This document shows positions 35,475 through 46,780 of a stretch of 49,868 nucleotides of DNA, piece after piece (positions within the stretch are counted from its first letter, which is position 1; every line of letters begins with the position of its first letter). The stretch lies in NCBI GenBank assembly GCA_003550305.1, contig QKYT01000012.1:328303-378170 (forward strand), in the 5' to 3' direction. The notes under the pieces were generated by a model, which saw only the letters and a list, made by a program, of their open reading frames with translations, was not told the DNA's origin and did not search any database. Source of the DNA: Glomus cerebriforme (taxonomy: Eukaryota; Glomeromycota; Glomeromycetes; Glomerales; Glomeraceae). A program made the position numbers and the translations under genes.

Positions 35475-35933
35475 CAATCAGTTCTCTATATACAATAATT
35501 ACCTTCTATATAGTCACAACTTTTTATAAGCACTTAATTTTAAAAAACAGTTTTAAATTATATCAAATTACTCTTATAAAATCATAAATCAATTATAATC
35601 ACTATCACCTTATAATTCTAAATATATATATTATTTTTATTAATAAATAAACTTTTACATAATCACTGTAATTTTAGTTATAAAATAATTTCAGCTAGAA
35701 TTACAAATCATATGATTAAAATTTCCTTTTTAAGAATAAATATTACATGCAAAAATTAGTAAAAATTTTTTTATTGAATAGCTATCACCAAAAATGGAAA
35801 TATATGAATTATAATTTACTAATTTCAGCTGAAATGAAAAAAATTTTAATTTCAATACCTTTATATAAGTATATTTCTATACAATCACTGATTTTAAGAG
35901 AACTGATTAAATAACTATATAAAGGTTTGACTG
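35475..35933. mobile_element. TA-flanked MITE (pogo/mariner type), copy A, 459 bp
   Basis: Left end CAATCAGTTCTCTATATA and right end (reverse-complemented) CAGTCAAACCTTTATATAG, each next to TA (35473-35474 and 35934-35935). Interior blocks such as ACTTTTTATAAG and TATAATCACTAT are shared with copy B at 39555-40319, and the lengths agree (459 versus 458 bp after removing the insertion in B). The ends resemble those of the pogo element at 2699-5080 (CAGTAA.ACCTCTATAAG), suggesting a related transposase mobilised it. Confidence 0.7.
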
Positions 35934-35935
35934 TA

Positions 35936-36969
35936 ATAAGAAATCTGAATTTTTTATTTTTAATGTGATCAAGTTATCAAGAGTAACCTTATTTATTATT
36001 AATTTTTTACTTCTAAAAGTTAGTACTAGTGGCTGATTTTTGTTACCTTATTTAATATTTTATATTAATTTAAAAACCTAACAGTAGTTAAGAAAAATTC
36101 ATATGAATTAATATAAAAATCAATACCAATAATTTTAATTATTAAAATTAAAGAAGATAATTTTTATTGAAAAAGGATTTCAAATATCTCTAATATAATT
36201 CATACTAATGATTTAAAGCAAATTACCCTTTTTTAAAAAAATAAAAAATCAGTTTTTTGATTTTTTTAATATCTAGTAATATAATTTGTACAAAATTTTT
36301 TTTAATTTGTAACTAATATTAATTTCTATAAAATACAAAAAGATTAAATCAGATTACTAAATGCTAAAATAATTGCAAAAAATAAAAAAATAAAAAAAAA
36401 AGTAAATTAGATTAATTTTAGCAAAATTTAATTATGAGTTCTATACTAAATATTTGAAATTCTACTAAAAGATAAAAAAAATATTTTATTTTAAAATAAT
36501 AGAAAATAGAAAAAAGATTTTAAAAGCTAGATAATATAAAATATTTTTGTGTTAAAGAAAGCTAGTATAGATAGTATTAGATAGGAAAGGTATTAATAAG
36601 ATAAAAAAAATAGTATTAAAAAAAATATATAATTTTTTATTAATAAAAGTTAAGGTAAAAGTAATTCTTAAATTAACTTTATTCTTAATAGGTAAGGTAA
36701 ATCTTCTTAAACTTGATATATATAGGATTATATCATATAGTTTAATAATAGTAATCTTACTTTTTATTATGCTTTACCAGTAAGTTAAAAATAATTTCAT
36801 CAAGTATTCAAGCTACTTGCTTCTTTTTATGACTATAAGAATAATTACATTTAAGGTAATTTATTTTACATACTTATTAATATAAACAAATAACTGTAAT
36901 ATATGATTGTATAATTTTTATATTAAATTGTATATTTTTGAATAATAATTATATTTGTAAATGTTGTAT
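35936..36969. other. A/T-rich repeat-derived spacer
   Basis: No gene. Possibly the decayed C-terminal region of the MULE on the minus strand beyond 36970, but no motif can be read there. Confidence 0.35.
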
Positions 36970-38167
36970 TAATTAACCTGATTTTAAATCTGTCCAAAAA
37001 GATTTTAGTGCAATATTATCAATTACTTTTATTAAACATTATAAAATCCATATATAAGTTAAAGCCATTTCATCTTCTACCAATACATTTGCGATATTTA
37101 TTTCTAAATCTTCTATAATTATCCTTAATCATAAATACACTTAAATATATATTAAACTTATTAGTTTTGCATATATTATCATTAATATTACATTGTAAAA
37201 ACATTAATATAAATTTTGTTGTGATAGTGATATTCAAAAAATACCTAATAGATGATATTTATTATCAGCATGTTGAACAAAAATTTTCCATCTTGGATCT
37301 AGAGATATTTTTTTAAAAAAAATATCAAGCAATAATACAGAATCTGATCTTTTATTTTTATTATCATTACATAATTTGTATATACATCTTGCTTATGAAA
37401 TACATGTTCTGGATATTTTTTTTTAAGTATTTCCAGTTGTGTAATAGGTGTTACTTTACAATCCAGAAAAAATTTCAAATCTTATATCATTTCTTCACTG
37501 AAATGTCGATATCTAGAAATAATATGTGGTATATGAATAGAATTAATCTCATAATTATATATATCTTTTGATGTTATACAGCTTGTTTGATATGTATGTT
37601 TTGGAAAAGTAAAATTGCAATGCCATTTACAATTTATTTTTATTATATCACATAAACATTAGATCAATAATTTTCTAGCTTCATAATTTTCACTTGATGA
37701 ATAACAAAATGATTTACATCAAATAATAATAGGATTACTTGAGTCTTTATCATTTTGAAAAATTTGATATCCAAAACTACATTCTAAGCAATATTGATGT
37801 ATAAATGTATCAACTGATTTCCAATTATCAAAACTACTTCTTATAGCAAAATTATATTAATAATTATTATTAAAAGATGATTCTAAAGATGATAGAAGTT
37901 TATGTTTATCATTAAAAGGTGATAAAATATCATTATCAAGTAATTTAGGTAGCTCAAAAAGTGACTCAGAAAATGATATAAAAAGTAGCTTAGAAAGTAT
38001 ATTAAAAGATAATAATTCAAAAGATAGTTCTGAAGATAATGGTAGGTTTTCATTAAAATATTCAAATAAAGATATAAAAAATTATCATTAAAAGATAATA
38101 AAAAGATATTATTATTCTTGTATAAATCATTATTATAATCATTAAAATAAAGCTTATTAAATTCCAT
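36970..38167 (-). pseudogene. MULE transposase relic (FAR1-like), minus strand
   Basis: Read on the minus strand from 37860: RSSFDNWKSVDTFIHQYC, FGYQIFQNDKD, CKSFCYSSS, CKWHCNFTFPK (the FAR1/WRKY-like zinc-binding N-terminal domain with its C-x-H...C pattern). Next come RYRHFSEEMI.DL..F, then CKVTPITQLEILKKKYPEHVFHKQDVY, DPRWKIFVQHAD, and near 37090 NVLVEDEMALTYIWIL followed by LKSFWTDL, the part around the catalytic DDE of MULE transposases. A Ser/Asn-rich N-terminal part extends to about 38167. At least five in-frame stops and several frameshifts. Most stops are explained by one transition in a conserved codon (CAA to TAA, CGA to TGA, TGG to TGA). Related proteins are very numerous in Rhizophagus. 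Confidence 0.75.
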
Positions 38168-38911
38168 ATTATTAAAATAAGTTAAACACTCAGTATTATT
38201 TATTATTAAAAAAAGTTTTTCTTTTTCTTTAAAAAGATTAGTAATATACTAAGAAAAGAATAATTTTTTTTTAAAGAAAACAAAAAGAGAAAAATAGCAT
38301 TTTTATATACTAGATAAAAAAATTTTAATATAAAGTGAAATTCCCCACCAAAAATTAAATAAAATTTAAATTTATACATTAAAATTAAGGTAAATTATTT
38401 GTAAATTAACCTTTGGTGACTGTCAAATAAATTCTTAATATTATTTAATTGTAAAATTTAAAATAAAAATTTAGATTTAAAATAAATTATACTAAAAAGA
38501 TATTTAATTATGCAATTCAAACAGATAAAATAAATGAATTTATTAATTAAATATAATATTTTATTAAAATAATAAAAAAAGAATTTTTTAATTAATAAAA
38601 AAATATTAATAATAATATTTTTTTTAAAATAAATGAATTACAAAAATATAAATGATAAGTATATTTTTGTTAAAACAAAAAATATAACTTATCATATAAT
38701 ATAAAGAATTTGTAAAAGTAATTATATGTAATAAAATGTTTTAGCTGCAATTAGCCTTTTATGCTTTATCATTATTAGAAATATGGTTATAACTAGATTT
38801 TTATTAATCATAACCTATTATTTACAACTGCAATTTTATATTTTTATATAGCTGTAATTTTATAACTATTTAGAAAACAGTTAAGACATTAATCTTAATC
38901 ATCATATTCCA
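38168..38911. other. A/T-rich spacer with one strong hairpin
   Basis: 38654-38693 forms a near-perfect hairpin (GATAAGTATATTTTTGTT with its complement, 4-base loop). Otherwise long A and T runs; no gene. Confidence 0.45.
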
Positions 38912-39090
38912 ATTATAGATGTTATTCAAATTATTTTAAAATATTATAAATATAATTTAAGATGTACAAATTCATTCAGTTTATATGTAATTTACTAAGT
39001 AAAATGCTAAAATAATTTGGGATGCCAAAAATAATTTGAGATTTTACTATATATTCAAATTGATTTTAAAATTTGGATAGCATCTATAAT
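38912..39090. mobile_element. MITE, copy 2 (about 179 bp, inverted)
   Basis: Perfect 10-bp terminal inverted repeat ATTATAGATG / CATCTATAAT. The whole element aligns with the reverse complement of the MITE at 33272-33430, including the central block around GTTTATATGTAATTTA. It has a 20-bp internal duplication around AAAATAATTTGGGATGCC. Most differences from copy 1 are C-to-T or G-to-A, so this copy has decayed further. Confidence 0.75.
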
Positions 39091-39554
39091 TTTAATCTAA
39101 AAAAATATTAATAATAATAATATTAAATTTATTATATATAATTACTAACCAAATGAAAATAACTCTTTTTTATAATTTTATGACCATTTTTTTAAAAAAA
39201 TAAAAATACTTCAAAGTTTTTTAAATAGTAGGAATTTTAAAGGTCTAAGTAAAAATATTTTTATTTTTATTTCATATATAAATATAGTAGTTTAGATTAT
39301 TTATGTATATTATACTTTTATGAAATATATAACTTACCTGTTTTTATACTGATATATTTAATTATTCTAATCTTTATTTTACTTTAAATAATTAATATAA
39401 TATTATAATTAATTAATAAAGATTTTTATTTTATTATTTATTAAAGTTATAATAATTATTTTATTTAATTTGTTTATTTGTTTTCAAATTTCTTTTTATA
39501 AATAATAACTATTAAAAAAAAAATTCTAAATAGTTAATAAATTATTTTTAAATA

Positions 39555-40319
39555 TAATCAGACCCTTATATAATCATCTTCTATATAATTACACCTTTTT
39601 ATAAGTACCTATTTTTATGTAACTGACTTAAAATTAGTTAAAAAACTTTTCTTTAATCACATACATATTATAATCACTATTACCAAAAATAATTGTAATA
39701 TATATATTAGTTTTATTAATATAAAAATCCCTTTATAATCACATAATTTCTGATTGGCCAGAACTGGGCAAGAGGAATTCTTTTTGATGGAAAGATTCGG
39801 GAAAGCTGATTGGAAGGCTATTTTTGGTACTAACACTGGGATATGGTGGAGAATCAGAGCATAATAATATCTAATAAGGGTCTTGTCTTTAGTTTTCACT
39901 CTAAGGACTCATATTATATAAGTGCAATGGGTAATATTTTTTCATATTATGGTAGAAGATGTAATTATAAATGTATAATCTTTATAATTTCCTGACTATG
40001 TGCACTGAGTAATCCAATAAATAAAGAATATTCATATTTATCTTAAAAAAATATTTCTGATTGGCCATAAATTCTTAATAATCATTTAAGTATTTACTTC
40101 TAGTAAAAAATTTTTACAAATTATTTTACAATAAAATTTTATAATTTATATATAAATTGTTGATTATTTTTTAATTTATATATCTTTCTTTATTAATATA
40201 ATAGTAAATATAATAAAAGTTTACTTCTATTAGTTTTATGTAATCACATTCCTATATAATTACCAATTTTAATGTAATGGATCTGGTAATTATAAAGGGG
40301 TCTGACACTGGTCTGACTG
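39555..40319. mobile_element. TA-flanked MITE, copy B, split by a retroelement
   Basis: Left end TAATCAGACCCTTATATAATC and right end (reverse-complemented) CAGTCAGACC..., with TA at 39553-39554 and 40320-40321. Removing the 307 bp of inserted sequence plus duplicated target leaves 458 bp, matching copy A (459 bp). Interior blocks TTTTTATAAG and TATAATCACTAT align with copy A. Confidence 0.75.
39761..40052 (+). mobile_element. Truncated retroelement 3' end, family 2, with 15-bp target duplication
   Basis: The 15 bases ATTTCTGATTGGCCA occur at 39746-39760 and again at 40053-40067, bracketing a 292-bp insert ending TCTTAAAAAAAT. This is the mark of target-primed insertion by a LINE or SINE. The insert aligns with the decayed minus-strand copy at 30292-30530. 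It is clearly less A/T-rich than its host MITE. The low decay and exact duplication make it one of the youngest insertions in the window. Confidence 0.85.
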
Positions 40320-40321
40320 TA

Positions 40322-43300
40322 ATAAGAAAATGAAAATTACTAATAAATTGTACTAATAAATTGCAGTTAAATTTGTTTGCAATACCATTCAAAGAATAAG
40401 AAATACAGAATACATACTGTAAAAACATTATTTAATATTTTTTTAAAATGATTTATATATTTTGAATTTATATTTAATAATAAAATTATTTTTAATGTAA
40501 ATAATATGTCTATGTTCAATAACTTTATAGCTTTAAGATATAGATGGCATACATGGTAGCAATTTGTAAAATTAGAAACTTTTCAAATGAATTTTTTTTA
40601 TTATAAGTTAATAATAATTATCATTTAGCCATATAGAAAATCCTATCCATTTATTTTATGCAATTAATAATATATAATTAATATAAAAGTTATAATAAGA
40701 TGGCAGCTGAAGTTTTTTAAAAGAAAAAAAATAAGCAACAATAATAAAATTAGCAACTCGGTAAAGTAATTAATTTACCTTATTTTTCTTTACTTTTTCC
40801 ACAATAATATAAAACTTTTTTTACTAATTAAATCATTATAACTTTACTTATAAGTACTAATATTAATTACAGTATACTGTATATATTGTAAACAAATAAT
40901 TATGGTATAGTATTATAAATTTAGGATATTTTTATAATATATTTAATATATTGTACAATACAGTAAAGAAATTTAATATTGAAATAATAAATCATTATTA
41001 AACGGAGACATATCAAAATTTGGTAAATAAGGAAGTACTGTAGTAAGGGGATAGAAAATTTTCAAATCAATGAAAGATAAAGAGGGTATGAATGAATCTT
41101 TGAATGATTAAATGAAGCTTTTTAATTTTTATGAATGATAATATTTTATCCAAGGTCGAATAAAAAAAAAAAAATAAATAAAATTTTTTATATCGCGTGA
41201 TTCAATTTAAATTATTTATCATTTACGCGGTCAAAAAAAAAAAATCATTTACTCATATGATAGTAGTACATGATAAACAAATAAAGTAAAATCAACATTT
41301 TAATCTTTCGTTTTTCCGATAATCATTTGAATTATTACTTATACAAATATCTAAAATAACCAAATTAAATAAAATCATATTAGAATAAAATTTCTCATTT
41401 CACAAAAAAAAAACACGACATTTTTTAAGAGCACAGCCCTATTTTTCTTTTTAAATTAATGTGATTATGGCGTTCCTTTAAAATGAGCTGATTAATAGCT
41501 TAAAAAGGTTTAATCCGAATTCATATTAATAAAAATCATATTAATCATAATTTCCGAGAAATGAAAAAATATATATATTATTTCTATTATTGTTCTAGAT
41601 TTATTATTTTCCCCACAAAAAAAAAAAATTTATAACCTCCTTAATAATAATTTTCATTAGAAAAAGGAAAAAAACTTTGCCATTTACTAATCCTAATTTT
41701 ATTGAAAGATTTAAACTGTATCAAGTAAAATTAAAATGAATGTGGGAGAAATTAATTTACGTAAAATGAAACCAAGTATTAAAACTCGTTTTTTATTTTG
41801 TTATTTTGTACAATGAGAAAATTAATAAAACATTCGCGAACAAAGTAAATGATCCAATACGTGATAAAGAATAATTCGTTGTAACTTGTGACGTAATCAT
41901 TTAATCGATTAATAATTTTTAGAAAAAATAACGGAAATAACGGAAACATAAGACCGATATATTACACTAAAAAAGTAATGGAATGAATGTATTGAATGAT
42001 TTTTTAGCCGTTAAATTTTTGTGAAAATATCATTCACTAAAGTCTCATCAAAGTGTGGCTCAGAGAAATTGATTATATAATCATCATAAATCGTCATAAT
42101 TTTTTAACTAAAAGTGCGGCGTCCGTCCATTAACCAAATATGGAAAATCATGATAAATTTTTACGGTACTTTAAGGTAATTAATTATAAAAAAAAAATTC
42201 CATTGCTTAAGGTGACGATAAATTTAACAAAAAAATCAAGTATTGGTTCCATTCTTTTATTGGAATCAACTAAAAATCATCGAAATCATCCCAATCCTAA
42301 AATAATATTTAATGATCTGAGAACAAATAAATAAATATTAATAAATATTTGTTACTATTTATCACTTTTTAATTGGTTCTATTAATTTTAAATATTAAGA
42401 GTGTATCGTTAACCAGAATGTAAAAGAAAAAAAGAGTTACCATGTGGAAAATCCTTAAAATTGTTGTCATACGAAAAATATGCGGTATCTCGGGTCATCA
42501 AAAAAGAAAACACTTGAACGAAATTCAGAACAAAAAAATAAAGTGACACAATCAGATATTATACATAATTTTACATAACAATAAATTATTTTACCTTATG
42601 GAAATTTAAATTTTTTTTCATACGTAGCAAAAATTTCATCAATCGGAAATGTATTTTCCATATTTTCCATGTAGTGTAGCAGAGAATGGGAAAATTTTCT
42701 TGTGGTAATTTTTAATTGGTAATTTCCATCCTATATTAATTAACATTTAAACCTTTCATATTAAAAAATTATATAAGCAATCATAAAAAAGAAAAACAGG
42801 GATAAAATTAATTATACTGTATATATAAAGATTGTTGTATAATTTTAGTTAATAATTATTAATAATTTAATAGCAAACTCCGGTTAAAAAGAGAATTAAA
42901 TTTTACTGCGTTGAATCATTGTTTAAAACTTACACAAATATTGCATTATCTAAATTTTAATCAGTGAATATAAAAAAAAAAATTTTTTTTTTTATACATG
43001 ATGATACTTTAAAAAAAAAGTACATGAAAAAGTATAAAATAAATGTTTTTTTTATATAAGGATGATATATTTTAAAAAATGGCGTTAGAAAAATAAAAAA
43101 TTTTTAAAAACAAACTAACTATAAAAACCTTTTGACTTTTTTCGTTTTTTAACCCCTTACTCACTTATATTACATTACTTTTACTTCTCTCGCATATAAT
43201 ATATTCATTCAGCCATATATAATATATATACTAGTCAATTTCTTTATATAAACACCCAGTTCAAATCGACGGAAAATAAAAAAATAAAATTAAAATTAAA

Positions 43301-43371
43301 TTTTTTTCAGAAAAAAAAAAAAAAAAATCTTTCTTCCCAAGTTTTATTATTTTCAAGAAAATTCAAGAAAA
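40322..43371. other. Gene-poor A/T-rich stretch
   Basis: 40322-41000 is repeat-like. From about 41000 the sequence is less repetitive and resembles the flanks of host genes. An open frame at 42140-42334 (64 codons, ATG after ACCAAAT) has no family resemblance; its first 36 bases end AAG|GTAATT and could be a first exon, but no downstream exons were found. TATATAAA at 43245-43252 is a plausible TATA box for the next gene. Confidence 0.4.
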
Positions 43372-43683
43372 ATGTCTCAACAACAACAAGAACAAAGTTG
43401 GGCTACAGCAAAAGATGATTCTATAATAACGATGACGGCAAATACGCTACTTGAGAATATTGTATTATTCTTTATGACCGTTTTCGTATTACTTTGCGGT
43501 TCAAATACTTCTACTCCGCTCGAAATCCAGATTCATCATTTTTTCATTCCTCAACAAAACAAACTTTATAATCTTATTAAAACTTATTCCTCCAAGCAGG
43601 AATCACTTCAATCGCTTAGCATAACAGATCATAGTCATAATCATAATAGAAATCACAAAAAAAATCCTTCAATCGTCTGTTAA
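43372..43683 (+). CDS. Hypothetical small single-pass membrane protein
   Basis: 103 residues, no intron. It begins MSQQQQEQSW, followed by one hydrophobic stretch at about residues 26-43 (LLENIVLFFMTVFVLLCG). A polar region and a His/Asn-rich segment (DHSHNHNRNHKKN) follow, ending in cysteine. Support for a real gene: a clean A-rich context before ATG (CAAGAAAAATG), a TATATAAA 120 bp upstream, base composition clearly less A/T-rich than its flanks, and mixed third codon positions. I do not recognise the family. A single helix with short termini would fit a small membrane subunit or a serine-palmitoyltransferase-activator-like or other micro-protein, but nothing specific supports any of these. 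The His/Asn tail could bind metal. Long A/T runs lie on both sides. Confidence 0.55.
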   Translation: MSQQQQEQSWATAKDDSIITMTANTLLENIVLFFMTVFVLLCGSNTSTPLEIQIHHFFIPQQNKLYNLIKTYSSKQESLQSLSITDHSHNHNRNHKKNPSIVC

Positions 43684-46600
43684 ATTAACTTACGCCAATT
43701 GGATATATTTTATATTATTATATATTGTTATTTCGTCAATATTCTTGTAGATATATAAATATAATCTTATCGTTTATTTTTTTGGGGGGAACGCGTCGCG
43801 TTTTTTTATATATGGACATTTTTGATCATTTTTTTTTTCTTTTTCTCTATTTTAATTATTATTTTCAATTTTACCGCATTTTTTCAGCATTCAATTTTGC
43901 ATTTTTTTTTTTTTAAAAAAAAAAAAAAAAGAGAAAAAAAATTAAATAAATATAAATAAAAAAATTTATAGTATTTTTTTTTTTTGTACAGTTTTATAGC
44001 AACATTTTAGTTGTTTTTTTAGAAATACCGTATTTTGCGATAACAAACATTTATTAATAACAACAAAAATAATATCTAATATTTTAATAATAAATAATAA
44101 TAATAATTCTCTTTATTTTTTATATATTTGATCTCTTTTTTTTTCGAATGAAATATTTTTTTTTCAAAGTGTTAAAAAAAAAAAAATTGTTAATTCATTA
44201 TTATTGTTGTTTACGTGATCATGTGCCTCGATTAAAGTTTTTTTTTCAGTCCATTTTTGAAGTAGATAAGATATGTTTCAAAATTGATCGTTGAAATTTA
44301 GAATTGTCCTTACAAATAACAGACTAATTATGGGTTCATAACATTATTATATTAACCGGTTGTGATACATCATTCTTGCATTTGTACTTACTCAATCTGG
44401 TTATTAATCAATATGGTTAAAATTTTTATTAAAATTTTACAAGTTTTTCTTTATAAAGAAATTTGTAACTTTTGTAACAAAAAAATACATTTCTTTTAAG
44501 ATTTACAAACTAACTAAAACCATTTTTATTTTAAAAATGAATAAATCTAAATTAATCGTTATTATTTACCTTGATCTGTACCCATTATATTGGAAGAACT
44601 TTAAAAAAACTTTGAAAAGAATAATATTATTATTATCATCAAATTCTTTTTTACTATATATTTGATTTACTATTGTTTGCCGTACTTAGTACGCGTGTTT
44701 ACGCGGAACCATTAAACTTTTTTTAATCAGGTTTTCCGGATACAAGTTTGGAAACATGTTTTTTTTCAGATTTTATTATTCTAAATCTAAAAAATACATA
44801 TTAAAAAAAGAACACAGCCACAATTTCCTAATTTAGTAATTTTTATAGGATTTTCTTTCGTTATACGGATAAAAAATTTCCCTCATAACTAATAATTATT
44901 CATATATATATTTTTTTTTCATAACTTTTGGGGATATATATTAATAATATTCAAAATTTCCCGCCTAACGGAAATAATTAAAACATTAATAAAATTTTCA
45001 CAAATAAATAAATAAATAAACATTGCACGCATCAATCAATCAATCAACTAATCTCTTTTTTTATTCAAAAAGTCATCAGATTAAGTTAAGGAAAAAGAAA
45101 CTTAATTTAATTTCTTTTTGTTTCAATCATCATTTATTAATAATGACGTTACCATCAGGTCAATCTCTATATACAAACACATGTAGAATGAAAGAAAAAA
45201 TCGTTAGTTATGGTGGTTATCATGATATAATAAATTATTACATATATACATATACAGGTACATATATATATATATAAAATATACCTCCCATTATCAATCA
45301 TGATTCAATGACTCATCACTCATTCAATTTTCTGAAATACCTTTGTAAAAACTTTTTCATGCAAGTAGTTAAATAAGTTAATGTAATTTAGCATCATCGA
45401 CTGCATACATCCTTTTCATTGATCAACCAAAAGTTAGGGTTGTGTAGTGTTTGACAATCTTTTATATCTAACGTGCCAATAAAAGAAAATTTATTAAATT
45501 AAATATTTTGATTACCGTATTCCGTATTTACCATTATCATTCATTAATTTTTCGTATAATATTAATGTTGTGTACATAAACTCTTATATACTTGTTAAAA
45601 AAAAGGGATTTTACCGTTTAATTACATTCAAGGAAATCGCCGCAATTTTCATGTGATTTTATTTTATTTTGTGTAAAGTAACTTTTTGGTCTCAGTAAAG
45701 CCATTTAACCTAATTTTTTTCATGATTTTTCAATCAATCTTAAATAATGATTATTACAATTACAGTAATTACAGTATGTTCTTCCGAAAAATAAAATCAT
45801 ATCATAACGGATCAAAAAATATATATATATATATATATTTATATATTTATATAATTTATTTCAAAATTGTTTTAATTTAAATCACATTTATGGATTCATT
45901 AGAAATCCGCGGAATTACACTCCGAATGTGTTGAACTTCCAAAAACCTAAACTTTAATTTTTTTTAATGCATGATTATGCAATTATTTTAAATAGTAAAA
46001 TATTTACTGATAAAGGAAATTCATAGCAAATAAAATATATTTATTATTTGTATTATTTGGAATTTGATTGGATGAACACCAAATTTTTTTTTTTTTTATA
46101 ATATATATATACAGTATATGTAATAATAATATGTATATATGTAATAATAATATCCCCTGGTTATAAAAAACCCTTGTTACCTGTAACTAATTGAATTGAT
46201 CAAGTTTTTTTTAAACGTGACCCATATATCATACATTAAACTTGTACGCGCACTTTTTTAAAAAATGAAGACAATTTTGGTACATTCTTGTGACTCGATC
46301 CTGCGCGTTTTGGATCTTTTATACTTGTTATTTATGTAAATTTTTTTTTTTTTTTGCATTGCATATAAAGAAAAAAAAATATAAAAGAAAAAATATAAAT
46401 GAAATCGGTATTATTTATTGATCATTAACCTTACTGTTGACGGTAAGTAATTATGATTTTTTGCACGAGCTCTTTTTATGTATTCGGTCAGACTGGTCAT
46501 CCACCACAGATATTTGCTGAATAATGAATGAACATTTAAGCGTTACAGATAATTAATTCATGCAAATTTGTTGTTACATCCCAATAGTTTAAAAGGAAAA

Positions 46601-46780
46601 TCAAAAAGGGAAAGATAAATTATAAAAAGGAAGTAGATGGATTATCCAAAAGTAAAAAAAAAAAAAAATTTATGATAAAATTATCGGTAGATTTAAGACA
46701 AAAGAGGAAATATTTTCTGCGCGTTCATTCGATATTATTAAAAGTTATGATCAACTTTTTACATTTAATTCATGTATAAT
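43684..46780. other. Gene-poor A/T-rich stretch
   Basis: Contains repeated T-run/A-run junctions (for example near 43905-43931) and dinucleotide (TA) tracts near 45260 and 45820. A frame at 45023-45277 includes, from an internal ATG at 45143, MTLPSGQSLYTNTCRMKEKI with a possible donor TACAG|GTACAT at 45257; it may be a first exon but nothing downstream supports it. Confidence 0.35.

Noticed and set aside
33272..39090. The inverted MITE pair as terminal repeats of the MULE
   Set aside because: Copy 1 has its own flanking TCAGTG duplication and lies inside a LINE with its own target duplication, which fits independent insertion better.
42140..42334. 64-codon frame as a gene
   Set aside because: No motif, no convincing downstream exon, strongly A/T-biased composition.
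45023..45277. 84-codon frame as a gene
   Set aside because: The first half is low complexity and the end is a (TA) tract; at most a first exon, not supportable.
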